Of a stretch of 64,000 bases of DNA, positions 52,901 to 62,087 are shown piece after piece (within the stretch, counting starts at the first letter, position 1; each line of letters opens with the position of its first letter). The notes beneath the pieces were generated by a model. That model worked only from the letters and a program-made list of their open reading frames with translations. It did not search any database and had not been told where the DNA came from. This stretch comes from Neisseriaceae bacterium JH1-16 (lineage in GTDB: Bacteria; Pseudomonadota; Gammaproteobacteria; Burkholderiales; Chromobacteriaceae), in the NCBI GenBank assembly GCA_025989215.1, contig JAPDNP010000001.1, positions 620,001 to 684,000 of the forward strand, read 5' to 3'. A program made the position numbers and the translations under genes.

Positions 52901-53578
52901 GTGGCCTATATCCATCTTTATTGCGAACGACTGGCACCGGGCCTGCTTGGCGAGCCGGTGAACACCCTGAGCAATCTGGCGTTCTTCGTCGCCGCCTGGC
53001 TGGTCTGGCGGCGAGCGGCGCAGGCCGGAGCCTGGCAGGGGCGCGGGCGCCTGCTGGCCGTGCTGATTGCCGTGATCGGCACCGGCAGTTTCGTGTTCCA
53101 CGCCGTCGCCACCACATGGGCGGAGTTGCTCGACGAACTGCCCATTCTACTGTTCCAGCTGGTCTTCCTGTGGTTCTATGGCCGCGGCGTGCTGGGCGGC
53201 GGCCGCTTGCCGGTGGGGCTAGGGCTGGTGTTGTTTCTTGCGCTGGCGGCACAAGTCGGCCGCTACCCGGGCATGGTCAACGGCTCGCTAGTGTATGCGC
53301 CGGCCTTCCTGGTGCTGGTCGGCATCGGCGTGTATCACTGGTTGGCACGTCGCGCCGGTGCGGCAACGCTTCTCGCCGCCGGCGGCGTGTTTGCGCTGTC
53401 GATCTTCTTTCGCAGCATCGACCGGGTGATCTGCACCGACTTCACGCTCGGCACCCATTTCTTGTGGCACCTGCTCAATGCGCTGGTGCTGAGCCTGTCG
53501 GTGCTTGGCTTGCGGGCCTGCGAGAAGGAAGTCTATCGCCGAGAGCTTGACCGCTCGGTGCCGCAGCGTGAGAGCTGA
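52901..53578 (+). CDS. Ceramidase-like (CREST superfamily) membrane hydrolase
   Basis: 225 residues, about seven hydrophobic helices. Family motifs: EPVNTLSNLAFFVAAWLVWR, GSFVFHAVATTWAELLDELP with the Ser/His/Asp cluster, and the C-terminal GTHFLWHLLNAL zinc His pair. Related to alkaline ceramidases and PAQR receptors; the bacterial substrate is unknown. GTG start at 52901. An uptake-like word lies 35 bases before it. Confidence 0.82.
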   Translation: MAYIHLYCERLAPGLLGEPVNTLSNLAFFVAAWLVWRRAAQAGAWQGRGRLLAVLIAVIGTGSFVFHAVATTWAELLDELPILLFQLVFLWFYGRGVLGGGRLPVGLGLVLFLALAAQVGRYPGMVNGSLVYAPAFLVLVGIGVYHWLARRAGAATLLAAGGVFALSIFFRSIDRVICTDFTLGTHFLWHLLNALVLSLSVLGLRACEKEVYRRELDRSVPQRES

Positions 53579-53593
53579 CGGCGTGCAGGCATG

Positions 53594-53622
53594 AAAAAGC
53601 CCGGAAAACTTCCGGGCCTTTT
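53594..53622. terminator. Bidirectional intrinsic terminator
   Basis: AAAAAGCCCGGAA, loop AAC, TTCCGGGCCTTTT. Stem arms 53599-53606 and 53610-53617 with flanking A and T runs, between convergent genes. Confidence 0.87.
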
Positions 53623-53634
53623 CATGGGCGAGAC

Positions 53635-54156
53635 TCAACCCAAGGCAGAGCCGCTGCGGTCTTCGTCTTTGGCCTCCATCTTCAGGTAAGCGTCGGCCAT
53701 CACGATACCGAACACCAGGTGAGCAATCAGCGTTACCCAGCCGCGCGCCTCGGCAAACCAGCCGAAGAACGAGGTCATCCCGTAGAAGTTGAACAGATAA
53801 ACCGCCAGACCGAACACCGCCCCTACAGCCGACGCCATGCCCCAACTCGAATCAAAGCGAAACTGCGCCATGATCAGGCTGAGGATCAGGCCCATGGCGA
53901 TGGCGAGCACAAAGTGGACGACCAGCGCCGTCACCACGATGCCGAGGCTGAACGAGGCGGGCGAAGCCAGCGCCCCTTGCCCCATCACGATCGCCGCAAT
54001 CATATGGGTCGGAGCCCAAAAACCGGCTCCCGTCATCGCCGAGGCCAGCAGGTCCAGTACCAGGAACACCACGCCGCCGGCGACGCCGGCCATTGCGCCC
54101 GCGCGCCAGTCAGGCACCCGGTGCGCCCATTGGTGCGATTGCATGTGTAGATCCAT
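53635..54156 (-). CDS. Four-helix membrane protein of unknown function
   Basis: 173 residues from the ATG at 54156 (AAGGAG eight bases upstream). Four hydrophobic helices: AGVAGGVVFLVLDLLASAMT, SLGIVVTALVVHFVLAIAMG, AVGAVFGLAVYLFNFYGMTS and WVTLIAHLVFGIVMADAYLK. Small charged tail KMEAKDEDRSGSALG. No named family recognised. Upstream 247 bases hold no gene. Confidence 0.75.
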   Translation of the reverse strand: MDLHMQSHQWAHRVPDWRAGAMAGVAGGVVFLVLDLLASAMTGAGFWAPTHMIAAIVMGQGALASPASFSLGIVVTALVVHFVLAIAMGLILSLIMAQFRFDSSWGMASAVGAVFGLAVYLFNFYGMTSFFGWFAEARGWVTLIAHLVFGIVMADAYLKMEAKDEDRSGSALG

Positions 54157-54403
54157 GGCTAGCTCCTTTTCACGAACGGCCGACATGTCGGGCCACATAT
54201 CCACATGATTTGACAGAAAAAAACGGAAAAAGTGCGATGGCGGCCATGGCTGGGGTGAGTCGTGCTCGATGTCAGGCTAGCCGGGGCGGATTGGCTCATC
54301 CCAAACGGGTTTTTTCCGGCGAGCGGCGTCCGGCGTTTATATAGTCCAAGGAGAAGGGCTAGGTTGTTCGTTTCGTTCGATAACCACCGTTACGGGGATC
54401 GAC

Positions 54404-54760
54404 ATGAAAAACTCCTTGATACACGGGACCGGCGTCGTTGCGCTGGCCGCCTGCCTGGCGCTGCAACCCATCCAGGCTTCTGCCGAAATCGTCTCCACCC
54501 AGGACGCCGCCTCGTCTCAAAAAATCCAGGTGGATCGCGACAAGATCCGCACTTTCCTCGACCGGGCAACCGTCAAGGATAAGCTGCAGGCCATGGGCGT
54601 TCAGGCCACTGTTGCCAAGGATCGCGTAGATGCGCTGTCCGACAGCGAGGTCGAACTGCTGGCGCAGCGTATCGATGCGCTGCCCGCCGGCGGCTACCTG
54701 AGTAACACCGACATCATCATCATTCTGCTGGTGGTCATCCTGGTGGCCGTAATCATCTAG
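54404..54760 (+). CDS. PA2779-family small exported protein
   Basis: 118 residues: signal peptide MKNSLIHGTGVVALAACLAL to about ASA, a charged helical middle (QVDRDKIRTFLDRATVKDKL, DRVDALSDSEVELLAQRIDA) and a C-terminal membrane helix TDIIIILLVVILVAVII. This matches the PA2779 family, always found before a PA2778-type cysteine peptidase as here. A TATAGT at 54340-54345 may be its -10 box. Function unknown. Confidence 0.85.
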   Translation: MKNSLIHGTGVVALAACLALQPIQASAEIVSTQDAASSQKIQVDRDKIRTFLDRATVKDKLQAMGVQATVAKDRVDALSDSEVELLAQRIDALPAGGYLSNTDIIIILLVVILVAVII

Positions 54761-54841
54761 GCCAGCCTGGCTGCGATGCGCGGGGTCCCAGGGGCCTCGT
54801 CGCTAATCCTTGTCGCTAATAACGTCCGATTCGGAGCCCCT

Positions 54842-55771
54842 ATGCGCCGAGCGTTCCTAGCGCCCCTGTTCAGCCTGCTGTTATTGCTGGTCGGCTGCGC
54901 CTCGACGCCGCAGACCGCCGCCTTGCTAACACGGCGCCCCAGCGACCTGCCTGCACGGGTGGAGCTCACCGAAGTACCGTTCTTCCCGCAAGACGCCTAT
55001 CAATGCGGCCCGGCGGCGCTCGCCACCGTGCTGGTGCATGCCGGGGTGGTAACCACGCCAACCGAGCTGACCCCGCAGCTTTATCTGCCGGAGCGTCAGG
55101 GCACGCTGCAGGCGGAACTGTTGGGGGCGACCCGACGCCATTGAATGGTGGCTTATCCGCTAAAGCCGTCACTTGAAGCGGCACTGCGCGAAGTCGCGGC
55201 TGGCGAGCCGGTGCTGGTACTACAGAACTTGCGGCTCAAGAGCGCGCCGCAGTGGCATTACGCGGTACTGGTCGGCTACGACCTGCCGAATGCCCGTCTG
55301 ATTTTGCGCTCGGGCGATATCGAACGACTCGAGCTGTCGCTGGCCCGTTTCGAACGCAGCTGGGCGGACGGTGAGCGCTGGGCCATCGTGGTGTTGCCGC
55401 CGGAGCGGTTGCCGGTGACGGCGGACGAGGGCGACTACCTGTCCGCCGTCGCCGCGCTGGAGCGCGTGTCGCCGCAGGCGGCGCAACGAGCCTACCGCAG
55501 CGCGTTGATACGTTGGCCGAACAGCCTGGTCGGCTATATCGGGCTGGGCAACAGCGCCTATGCGCTGAAAAATCTGCCTCAGGCGGAACAGGCCTACCGT
55601 CAGGCCATCGCTGCCCACCCGGAGGCCGGGGATGCCTGGAACAACCTGGCCCAGGTGCTGGCCGACCAGGGCCGCCACGGCGAGGCGCGCGCCGCGGCCG
55701 AGCATGCGGTCGAGCTGGGTGGCCCACATCGCGACCGTTACCAGCAGACGTTGCAGCAGATCGGCCATTAG
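54842..55771 (+). pseudogene. PA2778-family lipoprotein (C39-like peptidase plus TPR) with an in-frame TGA
   Basis: The frame starts MRRAFLAPLFSLLLLLVGC (lipobox Cys19), has the C39-like active-site segment DAYQCGPAALATVLVHAGVV, then stops at TGA 55142-55144. The same frame continues at once with ATG GTG and reads VAYPLKPSLEAALREVAAGE, VLQNLRLKSAPQWHYAVLVG, and TPR-like repeats to 55771. In relatives a Gly sits at the stop position (RRHG-VAYPL), so one GGA to TGA change explains it. Without it the gene would be 309 codons. Either nonsense pseudogene, recent mutation, read-through, or sequencing error; restart at the ATG would lack the nucleophile. Confidence 0.85.
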
Positions 55772-55841
55772 ATCGGGCAGGGTGGCTAAACCGTACCCGA
55801 CAGCAGAGCGACGAAGCCATCCGGCAATCGTCCGGCAATGA

Positions 55842-55875
55842 AGAAACCGCCGCAGGCGCTAGGCCATGCGGCGGT
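55842..55875 (-). terminator. Intrinsic terminator after the YbaK-like gene
   Basis: ACCGCCGCA (55846-55854) and TGCGGCGGT (55867-55875) form a 9-bp stem with an inner GGC/GCC pair; the minus strand continues TTTCTTC. Confidence 0.7.
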
Positions 55876-55901
55876 ATTGCTGCCCCGCTCCGAGGGGTAT
55901 G

Positions 55902-56378
55902 TCACATATGCCGGCTGAACTGGCTGCGTTCCGCCCCAGCCATCAGTTTCAGGAAGGATTCGGTGCTCAGGTGGATCAGCTCCTTGTGATCGCCAGCCTC
56001 GAAATACACGTCCGTCTGTCCCAGCAACGACTCGTCGACATAGGTCGTCATGCCGCGGTACATCGCCGCCAGCGGGGGCGGAATCGCACCCAGCTCACAG
56101 TCCTTGAACAGATCGCCCAGCTCTTCCTCGCAAGCCAGGCGCAGAGTGCGGCCGGTCTCGCGGCTGAGCGCGGCCAACAGCACGTGGCGGGTCGCCGGCA
56201 ATACGGCGGCGACATAGCCTCCTTCGTCTTCCAGCAGCACGGTCTTGGCCAGGCGGTCGCCCGGGATGCGGGCTAGCTCGGCGGTTTCCATGCTGTACTG
56301 ACTGGTCGGGTGCCACGCCACATCGTAGTCGATGCCCGAACGATGCAGGCAATCGGACAGGGTGGTTGCAATCGCCAT
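55902..56378 (-). CDS. YbaK/EbsC-family aminoacyl-tRNA deacylase
   Basis: 158 residues from the ATG at 56378 (AAAGGAGG upstream on the minus strand). Editing-domain fold: YDVAWHPTSQYSMETAELAR, RLAKTVLLEDEGGYVAAVLP with the conserved Lys, and ELGAIPPPLAAMYRGMTTYV carrying the G-x-x-P loop. Distinct from the PrdX-type protein at 52257. tRNA specificity unknown. Confidence 0.87.
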   Translation of the reverse strand: MAIATTLSDCLHRSGIDYDVAWHPTSQYSMETAELARIPGDRLAKTVLLEDEGGYVAAVLPATRHVLLAALSRETGRTLRLACEEELGDLFKDCELGAIPPPLAAMYRGMTTYVDESLLGQTDVYFEAGDHKELIHLSTESFLKLMAGAERSQFSRHM

Positions 56379-56620
56379 GATAGGCCTCCTTTTCCAGGGG
56401 CAGCCCGTCGGTCCTGCCGACCGACTTACCCCGCGAGGCACCATCGTAGCGAGTATGCACAGCGATGGACCGCCTCATCTTCAAGGATAGCCCGTGCTCC
56501 CGTGCCGACCCCGGTAGCCGCCGAGCGGATAGCGGCGCTCGGGCCGTCAATAGGCAGGAAGCACTCATACATAGCGGCTATCTTTACGGGGGACCCCTGA
56601 GGGGGAAGGAGGAAAGCGAG

Positions 56621-56833
56621 ATGCGACAAGCACAGAGGGCTTACCGCCCCGGCCACGGCGGCTATGTGTCGGAGTTCACGCAGTTCATCAACCACTATCT
56701 GGACGAGCATCCGGAAGTCGTCACGGATCAGCACAAGGGCTGGTATCTGTTCTGGGACCACAAACTCGATCCCCAGGACCCGGAACAACCCCATGGGGAC
56801 AACGCGCCGATCAAGGGATACGACTATTTCTGA
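56621..56833 (+). CDS. DUF3460 small protein
   Basis: 70 residues: MRQAQRAYRPGHGGYVSEFT, QFINHYLDEHPEVVTDQHKG, WYLFWDHKLDPQDPEQ. This matches DUF3460, a short family largely restricted to beta-proteobacteria. GGAAGGAGG nine bases before the ATG at 56621; the open frame from 56465 lacks such a site. Function unknown. Followed by an inverted pair of uptake-like words. Confidence 0.82.
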   Translation: MRQAQRAYRPGHGGYVSEFTQFINHYLDEHPEVVTDQHKGWYLFWDHKLDPQDPEQPHGDNAPIKGYDYF

Positions 56834-56855
56834 CCCGGCTTGGCTCCATCGCACG

Positions 56856-56882
56856 TTCGGCCAACCTCGAAGGTTGGCCGAA
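56856..56882. repeat. Inverted pair of uptake-like words between convergent genes
   Basis: TTCGGCCAACCT (56856-56867), loop CGA, AGGTTGGCCGAA (56871-56882): perfect 12-bp stem, extended by a C-G pair. No T-tract on either strand, so terminator activity is doubtful, but it sits 22 bases after one stop and 26 before the other. Confidence 0.88.
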
Positions 56883-56908
56883 TGCTGTGTGTCGCGGAAA
56901 GCAAGGGC

Positions 56909-57382
56909 TCAAGGCTTGAGCGGCATCGCGCTGGTGCACTTGATCTCGTCCAGGCACACGGTGGACTTCACGGCACTGACGCCGGGGGTACGCATCAACG
57001 TGTCGAGCAGGAAGTCCGACAGCGACTTCAGGTCGCGCGCCACCACCTTCAGCACATAGTCGAATTCGCCGGTCACCGAGAAGCATTCCTGAATCTGCGC
57101 CAGCTCCGCCACCAGCGCCTTGAACTTCGACAGGTCGCGGATGTGCCCGCGCTCCATGGTGACCTGGATGAATGCCACCACGTCGAACCCCAGTCCTTCC
57201 GCACTCAACCGGGTTTCGTAACGTTTGATGAGGCCGATCTCCTCCAGGCGCCGGTGGCGGCGCAGCGTCTGGGCCGGCGACAGCCGCACCGCGTCGGCCA
57301 GGTCCAGGTTGGAAGCGCGGCCATGCTCCTGCAGATAACTCAGAATTCTGCGGTCGATCTGATCCAAATCAATAACGTGCAA
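56909..57382 (-). CDS. Lrp/AsnC-family regulator
   Basis: 157 residues. Helix-turn-helix DLDQIDRRILSYLQEHGRAS and LADAVRLSPAQTLRRHRRLE, then a RAM ligand-binding domain (FIQVTMERGHIRDLSKFKAL, ECFSVTGEFDYVLKVVARDL). TTG start at 57382 chosen because AAGGAG lies nine bases upstream and no ATG fits. Divergent from the aromatic amino acid catabolic genes, where such regulators respond to amino acids; it is the probable local controller. Confidence 0.9.
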   Translation of the reverse strand: MHVIDLDQIDRRILSYLQEHGRASNLDLADAVRLSPAQTLRRHRRLEEIGLIKRYETRLSAEGLGFDVVAFIQVTMERGHIRDLSKFKALVAELAQIQECFSVTGEFDYVLKVVARDLKSLSDFLLDTLMRTPGVSAVKSTVCLDEIKCTSAMPLKP

Positions 57383-57619
57383 TCCGATTTCTCCTTGTAG
57401 GCATGCTGTGAAATTTTATTGTGAATCAAACGGTTTGCCGCCGCCATTATGCAATCCTATTTTGCGGAGTCAAGCATAGACTGATCGTCGCAGTCAGCAA
57501 AATACAATGGATAAACAGAGGAGTATCGGCCGGTATTCGACGCCGCCGATCGATCGTGCGGAATAGAGTTTGTGCAACTTTATTTCCTTTTCACCCCGTT
57601 TCTGGATTGAGATTACACG
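57383..57619. promoter_or_regulatory. Divergent control region of the lrp-like and dehydrogenase genes
   Basis: 237 bases, AT-richer than the surroundings. TGAAATTTTATTGTGAATC at about 57410-57428 is the kind of AT-rich site Lrp-type proteins bind; AAAATACAAT at 57500-57509 may hold the -10 box of the rightward promoter, without a good -35. No gene seen. Confidence 0.3.
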
Positions 57620-58855
57620 ATGAAAGAACTGCTGCATCGATTCGAAACCAAGGCCCCGGAGATCGTCTTCGAGTGGCACGACAGCGAGACTCCGGCCAAG
57701 GGCTGGGTCGTCATCAACTCGCTGCGTGGCGGCGCGGCCGGCGGCGGCACCCGTATGCGCAAGGGCCTGGACCGCCGTGAGGTCGAGTCGCTGGCCAAGA
57801 CCATGGAAGTGAAGTTCACCGTATCCGGCCCGCAGATCGGCGGCGCCAAGTCAGGCATCGACTTCGACCCGGCCGACCCGCGCAAGGACGGGGTGCTGCG
57901 CCGCTGGTACCAGGCGGTGATGCCGATGCTCAAGGCCTACTACGGCACCGGTGGCGACCTGAACGTGGACGAGATTCACGAGGTGATCCCGATCACCGAA
58001 AGCTTCGGCCTGTGGCACCCGCAAGAGGGCGTGGTGAACGGCCACTTCCAGCCGAGCGAGAGCCAGCGCATCCAGAAGGTCGGTCAACTGCGCGTGGGCG
58101 TGTCCAAGGTGGTCGAGGATGCCGCCTACACTCCGGCACCCGAGCGCAAATACGTGGTCGCAGACCTGATCACCGGTTGGGGCGTGGCCGAATCGGTCGC
58201 CCACTACTATCGCATCTACGGCGGCGAGCTCGCCGGCAAGCGCGTGATCGTACAGGGTTGGGGTAATGTCGGTTCGGCCGCCGCCTACTATCTGGCCCGC
58301 GCCGGCGCGAAGATCGTCGGCATCATCGACCGTGACGGCGGCCTGCTCAATCCAGAAGGCTTCAGCTTCGACGCGGTGCGCGATCTGTACCTGAACAAGC
58401 GTGGCAACCAGCTCGCGACCGAATCGATCGGCGGCATGCTGTCGTTCGCCGAGATCAACCAGCAGATCTGGAACGTCGGCGCCGAGGTGTTCCTGCCGTG
58501 CGCCGCTTCGCGCCTAATCACTCGCGAGCAGCTCGACCAGCTGGTGGCCGCCGGCCTGGAGGTGATCGCCAGCGGCGCAAACGTGCCGTTCGCCGACAGC
58601 GAAATCTTCTACGGCCCGATCTATCAGCACGCCGACGACCGGGTGGCGGTGATACCGGACTTCATCGCCAACTGCGGTATGGCGCGCGCGTTTGCCTTCC
58701 TGATGCAAAGCGATATCGAAATCTCCGATGCCGCCATCTTCAGCGACGCCTCCAATACCATCGCCCAGGCCCTCGAACGCTGCCACAGCGCCTCCAGCCA
58801 ACGCACCCGCATCGCCAGCACCGCGTTTGAAATCGCGCTGCAGCAACTCGTCTAA
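57620..58855 (+). CDS. Glu/Leu/Phe/Val-type amino acid dehydrogenase
   Basis: 411 residues. [20 protein letters not shown] with catalytic Lys in [20 protein letters not shown], an NAD-binding loop [20 protein letters not shown], and [14 protein letters not shown] late. Longer than Leu or Phe dehydrogenases (about 355). Oxidatively deaminates an amino acid with NAD. Placed directly before HPPD, it may convert tyrosine or phenylalanine to the keto acid that HPPD needs, replacing an aromatic aminotransferase; inference from position. Confidence 0.86.
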   Translation: MKELLHRFETKAPEIVFEWHDSETPAKGWVVINSLRGGAAGGGTRMRKGLDRREVESLAKTMEVKFTVSGPQIGGAKSGIDFDPADPRKDGVLRRWYQAVMPMLKAYYGTGGDLNVDEIHEVIPITESFGLWHPQEGVVNGHFQPSESQRIQKVGQLRVGVSKVVEDAAYTPAPERKYVVADLITGWGVAESVAHYYRIYGGELAGKRVIVQGWGNVGSAAAYYLARAGAKIVGIIDRDGGLLNPEGFSFDAVRDLYLNKRGNQLATESIGGMLSFAEINQQIWNVGAEVFLPCAASRLITREQLDQLVAAGLEVIASGANVPFADSEIFYGPIYQHADDRVAVIPDFIANCGMARAFAFLMQSDIEISDAAIFSDASNTIAQALERCHSASSQRTRIASTAFEIALQQLV

Positions 58856-58865
58856 GGAAACTGCC

Positions 58866-59945
58866 ATGACCGACCTGTTTGAAAATCCGATGGGCCTGAT
58901 GGGCTTCGAGTTTGTCGAGTTCGCGTCGCCGACCCCGAACGTGCTGGAGCCGTTGTTCGAACAAATGGGCTTCTCCCTGGTGGCGCGCCACCGCTCCAAG
59001 GATGTGCTGCTGTACCGCCAGGGCGAGATCAACTTCATCGTCAACCGCGAGCCGCACAGCCCGGCCGCCTACTTCGCCGCCGAACACGGCCCGAGCGCCT
59101 GTGGCATGGCGTTCCGCGTGCGCGATTCGCACAAGGCCTATGCCCGTGCTCTCGAACTGGGCGCGCAACCGGTGGAAATCGCCACCGGCCCAATGGAGCT
59201 GCGCCTGCCGGCAATCAAGGGCATCGGCGGCGCGCCGCTGTATCTGATCGACCGTTTCGAAGACGGCAAGTCGATCTACGACATCGACTTCGAATTCATC
59301 GACGGTGTCGACCGCCACCCGGTCGGACACGGTCTGAAACTGGTCGACCACCTGACCCACAACGTCTATCGCGGGCGCATGAGCTACTGGGCCGGCTTCT
59401 ACGAGAAGCTGTTCAATTTCCGCGAGATTCGCTACTTCGACATCCAGGGCGAATACACCGGCCTGACCTCGCGTGCGATGACCGCGCCGGACGGCAAGAT
59501 CCGCATCCCGCTCAACGAGGAATCGAAGAAGGGCAGCGGCCAGATCGAAGAATTCCTGATGGCGTTTAGCGGCGAGGGCATCCAGCACATCGCCTTCCTG
59601 ACCGACGACCTGATCGAAGTGATCGACAAGCTGCAGATGGCCGGCGTACCGCTGATGACCGCGCCGAACGACTACTACTACCAGGGCCTGGAAGCGCGCC
59701 TGCCGGGGCACGGCCAGCCGGTCGAGCAACTGAAGGCCCGCGGCATCCTGCTCGACGGCACCACCGAAGGCGGCAAGCCGCGCCTGCTGCTGCAGATCTT
59801 CTCCAAGACCCTGCTCGGCCCGGTGTTCTTCGAATTCATCCAGCGCAAGGGCGACGAGGGCTTCGGCGAGGGCAACTTCAAGGCACTGTTCGAGTCGCTG
59901 GAACGCGACCAGATCGCGCGCGGCACCCTGCAAGTGGAGGCCTGA
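58866..59945 (+). CDS. hpd: 4-hydroxyphenylpyruvate dioxygenase
   Basis: 359 residues, two VOC halves. Iron ligands: His in [10 protein letters not shown], His in [12 protein letters not shown], Glu in [16 protein letters not shown] followed by GEGNF. Makes homogentisate from 4-hydroxyphenylpyruvate, O2-dependent. The ATG at 58866 has AAGGAAACTGCC upstream; the longer frame overlaps the dehydrogenase. Operon with the dehydrogenase (10 bases) and the VOC gene (1 base). Confidence 0.95.
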   Translation: MTDLFENPMGLMGFEFVEFASPTPNVLEPLFEQMGFSLVARHRSKDVLLYRQGEINFIVNREPHSPAAYFAAEHGPSACGMAFRVRDSHKAYARALELGAQPVEIATGPMELRLPAIKGIGGAPLYLIDRFEDGKSIYDIDFEFIDGVDRHPVGHGLKLVDHLTHNVYRGRMSYWAGFYEKLFNFREIRYFDIQGEYTGLTSRAMTAPDGKIRIPLNEESKKGSGQIEEFLMAFSGEGIQHIAFLTDDLIEVIDKLQMAGVPLMTAPNDYYYQGLEARLPGHGQPVEQLKARGILLDGTTEGGKPRLLLQIFSKTLLGPVFFEFIQRKGDEGFGEGNFKALFESLERDQIARGTLQVEA

Positions 59946-59946
59946 G

Positions 59947-60486
59947 ATGAAGATCGACCGCATCCACCACGTGGCGTACCGCTGCCGCGACGCCAAAGAG
60001 ACGGTGCTGTGGTACCAGCAGATGCTGAACATGGACTTCGTGCTGGCGATCGCCGAGGACCGCGTGCCGTCGACCAAGGCGCCGGACCCGTACATGCACA
60101 TCTTCCTCGACGCCGGTAACGGCAACGTGCTGGCGTTCTTCGAACTGCCGACCCAGCCGGAGATGGGGCGCGACCCGAACACGCCGGCCTGGGTGCAGCA
60201 CATCGCGTTCAAGGTGAAGGACCGTGCCGAGCTGCTCGAATACAAGGCGCACCTGGAGGCCAATGGCGTCGACGTGCTCGGCGTGACCGACCACGGCGCC
60301 TTCCACTCGATCTACTTCTTCGACCCGAACGGCCACCGTCTCGAGCTCGCCTGCCCGGACCCGGACGAGGCGGAAATGCTCAAGCGCCTCGACGCGGTGA
60401 AGTGGGACATGCTGGAAGAATGGTCACAGACCAAGCGCGCGCCGAAATACGCCGACTTCCTGCACAAGCGGGAGTTCGAGCAATGA
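59947..60486 (+). CDS. Single-unit VOC-family metalloprotein
   Basis: 179 residues. Two beta-alpha-beta modules with four potential metal ligands: His in RIHHVAYRC, Glu in VLAFFELPT, His in WVQHIAFKV, Glu in HRLELACPD. Such folds include glyoxalases, extradiol dioxygenases and epimerases. The tail (EEWSQTKRAPKYADFLHKRE) extends past the fold. Located between hpd and fahA with a one-base gap before and an ATGA overlap after. Its exact role is unknown; see findings on the missing ring-cleavage step. Confidence 0.82.
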   Translation: MKIDRIHHVAYRCRDAKETVLWYQQMLNMDFVLAIAEDRVPSTKAPDPYMHIFLDAGNGNVLAFFELPTQPEMGRDPNTPAWVQHIAFKVKDRAELLEYKAHLEANGVDVLGVTDHGAFHSIYFFDPNGHRLELACPDPDEAEMLKRLDAVKWDMLEEWSQTKRAPKYADFLHKREFEQ

Positions 60487-61799
60487 GCCGCCTCAACGAA
60501 ACGCACGATCCGGCGCTGACGAGCTGGGTGGCTTCGGCCAACCTTGCCGGCCAGGACTTCACCATCCAGAACCTGCCGTTCGGCGTGTTTCGCCGCGCCG
60601 GCAGCAACGAGGCGTTCCGCGGTGGTGTGGCAATCGGCGACGAAATCGTCGATCTGGCCGCGCTGGCGGCGACCGGTGTGATCGGAGGCGAGGCGGCCGC
60701 CGTACTGGCCGCCGGCACCGGACCGACGCTGAACGAGCTGATGGCGCTCGGCCAGCCGGCCTGGTCGGCACTGCGCCTGGCCTTGTCGCGTGCGCTGCGC
60801 ACCGGCTCGCCGTTGGCCGATGTGGTGCATGCGTGCCTGGTGTCGCAGGCCGCCGCCGAGTTCGCAGTGCCGGCGCGGATCGGCGACTACACCGACTTCT
60901 ATACCTCGATCCACCATGCCACCAGCGTCGGCAAGCTGTTCCGCCCGGACAATCCCTTGCTGCCGAACTACAAGTGGGTGCCGATCGGCTACCACGGCCG
61001 CGCCTCGTCGATCGGCGTGTCCGGCCAGGCTTTTGCACGCCCGCTCGGTCAGACCATGCCGCCGGGCGCCGAACGGCCGAATTTCGGCCCGAGCCAGCGT
61101 CTCGACTACGAGCTGGAGCTGGGCATCTTCATCGGTGCCGGTAATGCACTCGGCAGCCGCATCGCCATCGACGATGCCGAAAGCCACGTGTTCGGCCTGT
61201 GCCTACTCAACGACTGGTCGGCGCGCGACCTGCAGGCCTGGGAATACCAGCCGCTCGGCCCGTTCCTGGCGAAGAACTTCGCCACCACCATTTCGCCGTG
61301 GATCGTGACGCTGGAAGCGCTGGCGCCGTACCGCACCGAATGGACCCGCCCGGCGGAGGACCCGCAGCCGCTGCCTTACCTGGAGTCGGCCACGCTGCGC
61401 CGCGAGGGCGCCTTCGACATCCAGATCGAAGCCTGGCTGCAAACTGCGAAGATGCGCGAAGCCGGCGAAGCGAGCACCCGCCTGTCGCACAGCAGCTTCC
61501 GGCATTCGTACTGGACCGTGTCGCAGATGGTGACGCATCACACCGTCAACGGCTGCGGCCTGATGCCGGGCGATCTGCTTGGCAGCGGCACCGAATCCGG
61601 CCCGACGCCGGAAGAGGCCGGATCGCTCTTGGAGCTGACCGTCGGCGGCAAGCAGTCGCTGACACTGCCCAACGGCGAGACGCGCCGCTTTCTCGAGGAC
61701 GGCGACACGGTGATCCTGCGCGGGGCGTGCGAGAAGCCCGGTGCAGCCCGAGTCGGCTTCGGCGAAGTGGCCGGCCGGGTACTACCCGCCCAGCCCTGA
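60483..61799 (+). CDS. fahA: Fumarylacetoacetase
   Basis: 438 residues, usual for the enzyme. Motifs: DFYTSIHHATSVGKLFRPDN with the catalytic His and Asp, PIGYHGRASSIGVSG, DYELELGIFIGAGNALG, and CLLNDWSARDLQAWEYQPLG. Hydrolyses fumarylacetoacetate to fumarate and acetoacetate, end of tyrosine catabolism; acetoacetate could be used by the adc-bdhA genes at 42-43 kb. Overlaps the VOC gene by four bases. An uptake-like word lies at 60533. Confidence 0.94.
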   Translation: MSRLNETHDPALTSWVASANLAGQDFTIQNLPFGVFRRAGSNEAFRGGVAIGDEIVDLAALAATGVIGGEAAAVLAAGTGPTLNELMALGQPAWSALRLALSRALRTGSPLADVVHACLVSQAAAEFAVPARIGDYTDFYTSIHHATSVGKLFRPDNPLLPNYKWVPIGYHGRASSIGVSGQAFARPLGQTMPPGAERPNFGPSQRLDYELELGIFIGAGNALGSRIAIDDAESHVFGLCLLNDWSARDLQAWEYQPLGPFLAKNFATTISPWIVTLEALAPYRTEWTRPAEDPQPLPYLESATLRREGAFDIQIEAWLQTAKMREAGEASTRLSHSSFRHSYWTVSQMVTHHTVNGCGLMPGDLLGSGTESGPTPEEAGSLLELTVGGKQSLTLPNGETRRFLEDGDTVILRGACEKPGAARVGFGEVAGRVLPAQP

Positions 61800-62087
61800 C
61801 CCGAAACACGATGCATCCGGTTTGTCGCTGCGCCTTAGGCGCGGCGATGTACCCGGGTGCATTGCCCGACCGTTACCTCTATCCGGTTTGCTGAGCCAGT
61901 CGCTACTTAATTCGTCTCGATAAAGGAGTGCATCGTTCCTCAATAACCCAGCGCAATACCCGCATTCGTTTCGCCAACAAAAATCGGTCACGGCTCACCA
62001 GCCTGCGCCAGTAAAACACCTCGGCAACATAAAAGAGGGTGCTCAGTTGTAGTGTGTAAAGACAATACATCAAGCAGAGGAGAAACC
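61800..62087. other. 288-base leader before the permease gene
   Basis: No gene recognised; the small open frames have no ribosome-binding site. AT-rich from about 61900 to 62080 with AAAGGAG (61921-61927) not followed by a good start codon. Probably promoter and leader of the amino acid permease. No clear terminator for fahA seen. Confidence 0.3.

Noticed and set aside
55142-55144. TGA as a selenocysteine codon
   Set aside because: Relatives have Gly here as remembered, and the following bases show no obvious selenocysteine hairpin; nonsense change or error is simpler.
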